NCBI GenBank assembly: GCA_001805695.1
Contig: MHGT01000013.1
Span: 20,983 to 29,410 of the forward strand
DNA: 8,428 bases
Source: Omnitrophica WOR_2 bacterium RIFCSPHIGHO2_02_FULL_67_20
GTDB lineage: Bacteria; Omnitrophota; Gorgyraeia; Aquiviventales; Aquiviventaceae
Direction of reading: 5' to 3'
The position numbers were made by a program, and so were the translations under genes. A model generated the notes under the pieces. That model had not been told where the DNA came from. It did not search any database and saw only the letters and a list, made by a program, of their open reading frames with translations. Numbering within the stretch: the stretch's first letter is position 1; the number at the start of each line of letters is the position of its first letter. Below, piece by piece: positions 5,400 through 8,428 of this stretch.

Positions 5400-5825
5400 C
5401 TACTGGCGCGCGATCGTCACGCGCGTGGACGATGCCCCTTCTTTTTCCGTCGACACTGGCTCTGACATCAGCCGAATGGCTCCGAGATCATTCACGGCGC
5501 GGCACGCCTCGACGCACACGCCGCAGCCGTTGCACGCCGAGGCGATGACGAACGGCCGGCCATCATCCAGCACCATCGCCTCATCACGAAGGGGACACTG
5601 GAGATAGCAGGTTTGACAGGCGCTGCCACCCCAGGCCAGACAATTCGCCAGATCAATCACCGCGATCTGTTGGGCGGTTGACGGGTGCTCAGCGACGCTC
5701 ATCAGTGCCAGCGCCATCGTCTGGTTGAGCGCCGCCCGGATCCCGCCGAGCAGATGCCGCGGCGCCAACCCGAGGAACTCGCGCCGATTGACGGCATCGG
5801 ATGTGCCGTGGCCGTCTGATGTCAT
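5400..5825 (-). CDS. Small ferredoxin-like protein with two [4Fe-4S] cysteine sets
   Basis: The 141-residue product has two sets of four cysteines: 62, 70, 73, 77 (C-x7-C-x2-C-x3-CP) and 98, 101, 104, 108 (C-x2-C-x2-C-x3-C). It resembles NapF/NapG-like ferredoxins, which pass electrons to, or help assemble, molybdoenzymes. Near the N-terminus NRREFLGL (13-20) recalls a twin-arginine motif, but the following stretch is only mildly hydrophobic and ends without a clear cleavage site, so export is uncertain. The start ATG at 5825 directly follows GGTGGTGGG of element E3. Longer upstream readings would translate the element and are less likely. It probably serves the NxrB/NarH-type enzyme encoded upstream. 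Its stop is only a few bases before the structured moaA leader. Confidence 0.82.
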   Translation of the reverse strand: MTSDGHGTSDAVNRREFLGLAPRHLLGGIRAALNQTMALALMSVAEHPSTAQQIAVIDLANCLAWGGSACQTCYLQCPLRDEAMVLDDGRPFVIASACNGCGVCVEACRAVNDLGAIRLMSEPVSTEKEGASSTRVTIARQ

Positions 5826-5835
5826 CCCACCACCT
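5826..5835 (-). promoter_or_regulatory. Ferredoxin-gene ribosome-binding stretch sequestered in the E3 stem
   Basis: AGGTGGTGGG lies immediately before the ATG at 5825 and pairs fully with 5966-5975, the arm just after the stop of the preceding gene. The arrangement is the same as at moeA with element E2, which strengthens the idea that it matters for translation. Confidence 0.5.
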
Positions 5836-5980
5836 AGCGCAGCCCGCCTGCGGCGGGCCCGCGCCGTTCGACAAGCCTTCGCCACAATGCTCTGATCCCT
5901 TCGCCACCAGCGACGCGGACCAAGCCGGCTGCAATGTCGTGCTGCCGATGGCCGGCTTGGGCGCTAGGTGGTGGGATCAT
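5834..5980 (-). CDS. Possible mini-ORF spanning element E3
   Basis: The ATG at 5980-5978 overlaps the preceding TGA within ATGA. It opens a 48-codon frame (MIPPPSAQAGHRQ...) that ends at TAG 5836-5834, eight bases before the ferredoxin ATG. It begins like the E2 frame, then diverges completely. No family is recognised. Translation is possible by restart, but unproven. Confidence 0.2.
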   Translation of the reverse strand: MIPPPSAQAGHRQHDIAAGLVRVAGGEGIRALWRRLVERRGPAAGGLR

Positions 5981-6996
5981 CTGACGGCGCACACTCGTGC
6001 GCGGTAGAGGTCCGCGCACTGCACGCACGCGCCTTGGGCCGACGTCCAGTCAGGGTAGTCGGCGTGGATCGCCTGCGCGATCGGCGCCCATTCGCCATCC
6101 CATGCGCGAACTCCGTCACGCGTGGGGAAATGGCACAGGGGGCAGCGCACCCCTCCGGCGCCAATCATCCGGGTGAGGCGCTCATCCTTCGCCAACTCGA
6201 GCAGCTCGCGTTGTGTGCAGCGGTCCCGGCTGCCAAGATCCTGAAGCACCGCTTCGTACCGCTTCGGCTCCCACGAGGCAAATGCCTGGTCAAGCCCCCG
6301 GCGGCTCCTTTCAGCGCCAGGGAGAGGCCAGCCTCTGCGTCGCATCCGGCCACCCACAAACAGGTTCCAGAGCAATCGGAAGCGCTCCCGAATCAAGTCA
6401 TTTTCCGTGTCGCACTCGCCGCCGAACTCTGGATGCGGCTCGTAGGCAAAGGCCGGATCGAGCATATCGCAGATGTGCATCAGCTCATGCCGCAAGAAGG
6501 CCACCAGCTCATCGCGGTTCAGACAGCGGGCGGCTTGCAGGCCCAGCAGCAGCGTGGTGGAGGCTTCGATGGACGCGCGTCCGGGGGGTGCCGGGCGCAC
6601 GTAGAGCTCCACGCGTTCCTCCTTGCGGCTCCAAACGCGTTGGACCCTCGCCATCTGGACAAGTGCTGCCACCAGTGGACACTCGTCGAACCGCTTCGTC
6701 ACAAGCTCGGCAAATCCCAGCGCGTGGAAATAGCGCTCTGCCAACTGCTGAAATCGCGCGTCGCGCTCGTCTGCCGCGCCGCTGGCGCCATACAGGCTGC
6801 TGCGCTGGGCATGAAACACCGCGGCCATGTGGCGATCACCGCAGGCTCTTCGACGCTTCAGCTCAAGGAAAACCGCCTCTTCGACCAACGCAGGATCAAA
6901 CTGGATCTCAATCCCACCACTTGGCGGGGGATTGCCTGCGGCAATCCCGGCCCCACTGGGGCCAGCCTCCGGCTTACCGACAGGTGGTGGGACCAT
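5977..6996 (-). CDS. Unrecognised HExxH protein with a C-terminal CxxC pair
   Basis: I do not recognise the family. The 339-residue product carries RHELMHICDMLD at about 169-180: an HExxH zinc-protease-type motif with an Asp at the spacing where some metzincins have their third ligand. Near the end are CPLC (285-288) and CVQC (324-327), which look like a zinc ribbon or metal site. No signal peptide or membrane helix is evident, so it is probably cytoplasmic. Placed between torD and a ferredoxin gene, it may help maturation of the molybdoenzyme, by proteolysis or as a metal-binding chaperone. Start: ATG 6996 has AGGA seven bases upstream, but the first 28 residues are then encoded by element E4 (Pro, Gly and Ala rich). 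The older start may have been ATT at 6912-6910 or GTG at 7002. Confidence 0.75.
   Translation of the reverse strand: MVPPPVGKPEAGPSGAGIAAGNPPPSGGIEIQFDPALVEEAVFLELKRRRACGDRHMAAVFHAQRSSLYGASGAADERDARFQQLAERYFHALGFAELVTKRFDECPLVAALVQMARVQRVWSRKEERVELYVRPAPPGRASIEASTTLLLGLQAARCLNRDELVAFLRHELMHICDMLDPAFAYEPHPEFGGECDTENDLIRERFRLLWNLFVGGRMRRRGWPLPGAERSRRGLDQAFASWEPKRYEAVLQDLGSRDRCTQRELLELAKDERLTRMIGAGGVRCPLCHFPTRDGVRAWDGEWAPIAQAIHADYPDWTSAQGACVQCADLYRARVCAVR
6911..6996. repeat. Intergenic cloverleaf inverted-repeat element E4, overlapping two genes
   Basis: A 12-bp outer stem (one G-T pair) joins 6912-6923 to 6981-6992. Three hairpins follow back to back with no base between them: 6928-6936 with 6940-6948 (9 bp, loop TGC), 6949-6954 with 6958-6963 (6 bp, loop ACT), and 6964-6967 with 6971-6974 (4 bp, loop TCC). 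This is the shortest complete copy. Unlike E2 and E3, its left boundary reads ATGG rather than ATGA, and its right boundary reads ATTGA. It therefore supplies the last codons and stop of torD, and probably the first 28 codons of the following gene. Confidence 0.85.
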
Positions 6997-7777
6997 CGGC
7001 ACTTCCTGGTTGCACCGCGCAGGCCGCGCATCCTACTTCATCCCGTTCCTTGGGGAGCCGCAGCGGCAGATCGCGAGAGCCGGCGGGAATCCCCAGGTGC
7101 TGGCAGTCCTGCACCAGCCATGCCAAGGCCGCCTCGGCGACCGCTCCCAAGACCCCCTGCTCAGCCGCCCGTAAGAGCCGTAAGCAGAAGGCCGGGCCCC
7201 AGCGGCCGAGATGATCGGACAGGAAGCGCCGGGCCGCCGCCTCGCATACGTCTGCCCGCTCCTGACTTGCCTCATCGAGTGCGCAGGCTTGCTTGTAGAG
7301 TAGGTACTGCAGAAATTCGCATTCCGTCACGATGTGATCCACGCGCTCATGCGATGCCAAGGACGCGCGCAGGCCGAAGGCTTGATAAAACGCCGCAATA
7401 TCGCCGAGCTCTTGCGGCTGCCGGTGGCTGTGTTCTTCCCCGTATTCGAGTTCGTAGGGCGGCGCCGCGCTCTGCACGGAGTGCCCAAAAACCCGCTCAT
7501 GCTCATGTGTCCATTCGGTCATTGACGCGACACCCAGTGCCGTGACCAGACGTCGAACGGCATCGGGTAACGACCCCGCGTCTTCCTTTTCCTTCCCCAA
7601 CATCTCGACGACGTCAATCAGCCGGCGATGCTCCTGGCGCGCCAACCACTTCACGGTCTCCGCACCCGGATGCCGTAACACCACCGACAGCGCGTGATAC
7701 ATAGCGCTCCGCGCCAGCAGCATCTCGATGGGCTGGATTGCGCTCTGACCCACGTTGCCACTTTGCCACTCAGCCAC
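6974..7777 (-). CDS. TorD-family molybdoenzyme chaperone
   Basis: The 267-residue product has the TorD/DmsD/NarJ superfamily pattern: PPYELEYG (107-114), LGDIAAFYQAFGL (124-136) and ERVDHIVTECEFLQYL (144-159). These chaperones bind the catalytic subunit and its signal peptide, help cofactor insertion and hold back export until the enzyme is complete. Its place right after the beta-subunit gene fits the DdhD/ClrD/EbdD-like role for type II DMSO reductases. Start: GTG at 7777, with GGAG seven bases upstream and next to the preceding stop. The C-terminus is odd: the last six residues (GPTTCR) and the TAA come from element E4. Without the element the frame would stop at GAT-TGA. Confidence 0.87.
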   Translation of the reverse strand: MAEWQSGNVGQSAIQPIEMLLARSAMYHALSVVLRHPGAETVKWLARQEHRRLIDVVEMLGKEKEDAGSLPDAVRRLVTALGVASMTEWTHEHERVFGHSVQSAAPPYELEYGEEHSHRQPQELGDIAAFYQAFGLRASLASHERVDHIVTECEFLQYLLYKQACALDEASQERADVCEAAARRFLSDHLGRWGPAFCLRLLRAAEQGVLGAVAEAALAWLVQDCQHLGIPAGSRDLPLRLPKERDEVGCAACAVQPGSADGPTTCR

Positions 7778-7787
7778 TTTGCCACTC
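7757..7787. repeat. 16-bp tandem duplication at the torD start
   Basis: On the minus strand GAGTGGCAAAGTGGC occurs twice, at 7787-7773 and 7771-7757, with one T between. The first copy holds the ribosome-binding GGAG tail and the GTG start of torD. The second falls inside codons 3-7 and its GTG is out of frame. It looks like a recent slippage duplication. Confidence 0.7.
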
Positions 7788-7788
7788 C

Positions 7789-8427
7789 TCAGATGGAGTT
7801 CTGGTGCGTCGCCGGACGCACGTGAAAGGGTTCCTCGACTTGGGTGCGCACCAGCTCTTTCCCGTCCTCGCCATAGCCGATGATCGTGTCGTTGTACATC
7901 ACAAACGGTCTGCCGTGCGTCGTCGTCTCGTAGACCTTCGGCCCCTCTTGGATGTCATAGCGGAAGATGATGCGGTTGGTTCGGCGGAAGAGCTGTAACA
8001 CGGCCAACAGCTCCCGATCCGGGGCCAGGTACTTCGCGATCGCCTCACCCACACCGGGCCCGAACATTTGCGCAAGATACCGCCGGGGCACCCAGCGGGG
8101 AGGCATGTAGAACCCGTTGGGGGCTGTCCCGAACTGCGGGTACAGCGGCAGGGCGACCTTGGCCACCTTCACCAGGTAGTAGATGGGGTTGTAACGATCC
8201 TCGACCCAACTGCCGTCCTTGTTCATCTTCACCAGCCCCTGCAAGCGGATCTGCCCGATGCAGGCCGCCATGCAGCGCGTCTCCATCGGCCGACCGCCGG
8301 TCTCCGGGTCCGTGCCTTCGATGCGCGGATAGCAGCCGATGCATTTCTCGCTGACCCGCGTGCTCGGACGGTACATCGCTTTCTTGTAGGGACACGCTTC
8401 CACGCACTTGCGGTAGCCGCGGCAGCG
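7789..8427 (-). CDS. NarH/NxrB-like iron-sulfur beta subunit, C-terminal part
   Basis: The gene runs off the right edge, so its start is missing; 212 codons and a stop are visible. The product begins in a cysteine cluster, CRGYRKCVEACPYKK, followed by SEKCIGCYPR and RCMAACIGQIRLQG, the order seen in NarH. This subunit wires electrons from the molybdenum centre of the alpha subunit through four iron-sulfur clusters. NarH has Trp where one cluster lacks a Cys (CRGWRMC); here the residue is Tyr, so a [3Fe-4S] cluster is likely at that site. The stretches ALPLYPQFGT and YLAQMFGPGVGEAI recall Nitrospira-type nitrite oxidoreductase NxrB. Related enzymes act on chlorate, selenate, perchlorate or hydrocarbons, so the substrate is open. 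The alpha-subunit gene should lie further to the right. Confidence 0.9.
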   Translation of the reverse strand, partial: RCRGYRKCVEACPYKKAMYRPSTRVSEKCIGCYPRIEGTDPETGGRPMETRCMAACIGQIRLQGLVKMNKDGSWVEDRYNPIYYLVKVAKVALPLYPQFGTAPNGFYMPPRWVPRRYLAQMFGPGVGEAIAKYLAPDRELLAVLQLFRRTNRIIFRYDIQEGPKVYETTTHGRPFVMYNDTIIGYGEDGKELVRTQVEEPFHVRPATHQNSI

Positions 8428-8428
8428 C

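Larger units (their letters stand above)
5823..5980. repeat. Intergenic cloverleaf inverted-repeat element E3
   Basis: A perfect 17-bp outer stem pairs 5824-5840 with 5961-5977. It shares ATCCCACCACCT with E2, but the next five pairs are AGCGC/GCGCT where E2 has GTGTG/CACAC. Inner arms are 5842-5848 with 5852-5858 (loop TGC), an imperfect arm starting at 5859-5863 with 5914-5918 and extended after one mismatch, and 5920-5929 with 5951-5960 (10 bp). The last arm abuts the outer stem. CCTTCGCCAC occurs twice in the long middle arm (5876-5885 and 5898-5907). The element spans exactly from the stop of the HExxH gene (TGA 5979-5977) to the ferredoxin ATG (5825-5823), with ATGA at both ends on the coding strand. 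Confidence 0.85.

Noticed and set aside
5395..5460. Sigma-70 type promoter before the moaA leader (TAGACA at the ferredoxin stop)
   Set aside because: No -35 box is found at 16-18 bases; the closest (GTGACG) is about 12 bases away. A promoter may exist but cannot be supported.
5968..7545. Long open frame of 525 codons on the plus strand
   Set aside because: It lies opposite torD, the HExxH gene and element E4, which have clear motifs and starts. Its product has low-complexity Arg/Pro/Ala-rich stretches, as expected from the reverse strand of GC-rich genes.

Overview
The window comes from a GC-rich bacterium. Every credible gene lies on the minus strand, so the region reads from position 8428 down to 1, and the tight spacing suggests one or two operons. 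The first gene in reading direction is the C-terminal part of an iron-sulfur beta subunit of the NarH/NxrB type (type II DMSO reductase family). Its sequence looks most like the nitrite-oxidoreductase beta subunits of Nitrospira and related periplasmic enzymes. A Nitrospirota or similar deep-branching lineage is my guess, from recall of protein resemblance only.

Layout in reading direction: nxrB/narH-like gene (8427-7789, partial); TorD-family chaperone (7777-6974); an unrecognised HExxH protein with a C-terminal CxxC pair (6996-5977); a small two-cluster ferredoxin (5825-5400); a dense run of hairpins (about 5394-5175) that I propose contains a Moco-type riboswitch; a fused moaA-moaC gene (5142-3697); a 78-residue membrane protein (3694-3458); mogA/moaB (3456-2950); a TauE/SafE-type permease (2972-2226); moeA (2116-905); mobB (900-415); moaD (401-135); and possibly the first codons of another gene (25-1). 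The first four genes encode a molybdoenzyme subunit plus likely maturation or electron-transfer partners. The rest encodes most of the pathway that makes molybdenum cofactor. moaE and mobA are not in the window.

The most unusual content is a family of cloverleaf-like inverted-repeat elements at gene junctions: 2113-2229, 5823-5980, 6911-6996, and a degenerate one at 63-138. Each has an outer stem ending in CCCACCACC/GGTGGTGGG. The three complete copies carry three further hairpin arms around a junction. The deeper base pairs of the outer stem differ between copies but stay paired. Each complete copy sits exactly between the stop of one gene and the start of the next. Removing an element with one copy of the flanking AT restores an in-frame TGA for the upstream gene in all three cases, and a 4-base ATGA stop/start overlap in two. 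On the mRNA, the right arm supplies the start codon and a purine-rich ribosome-binding stretch for the next gene. That stretch is paired to the arm just after the upstream stop codon, a layout suited to translational coupling. Each element is also open in the frame that starts at its left ATG, beginning Met-X-Pro-Pro-Pro.

Other points of note are the moaA-moaC fusion, which looks like loss of one stop codon directly after the conserved Gly-Gly end of MoaA; a paired twin hairpin inside the putative riboswitch; and a possible 26-codon leader frame that overlaps the moaA start.
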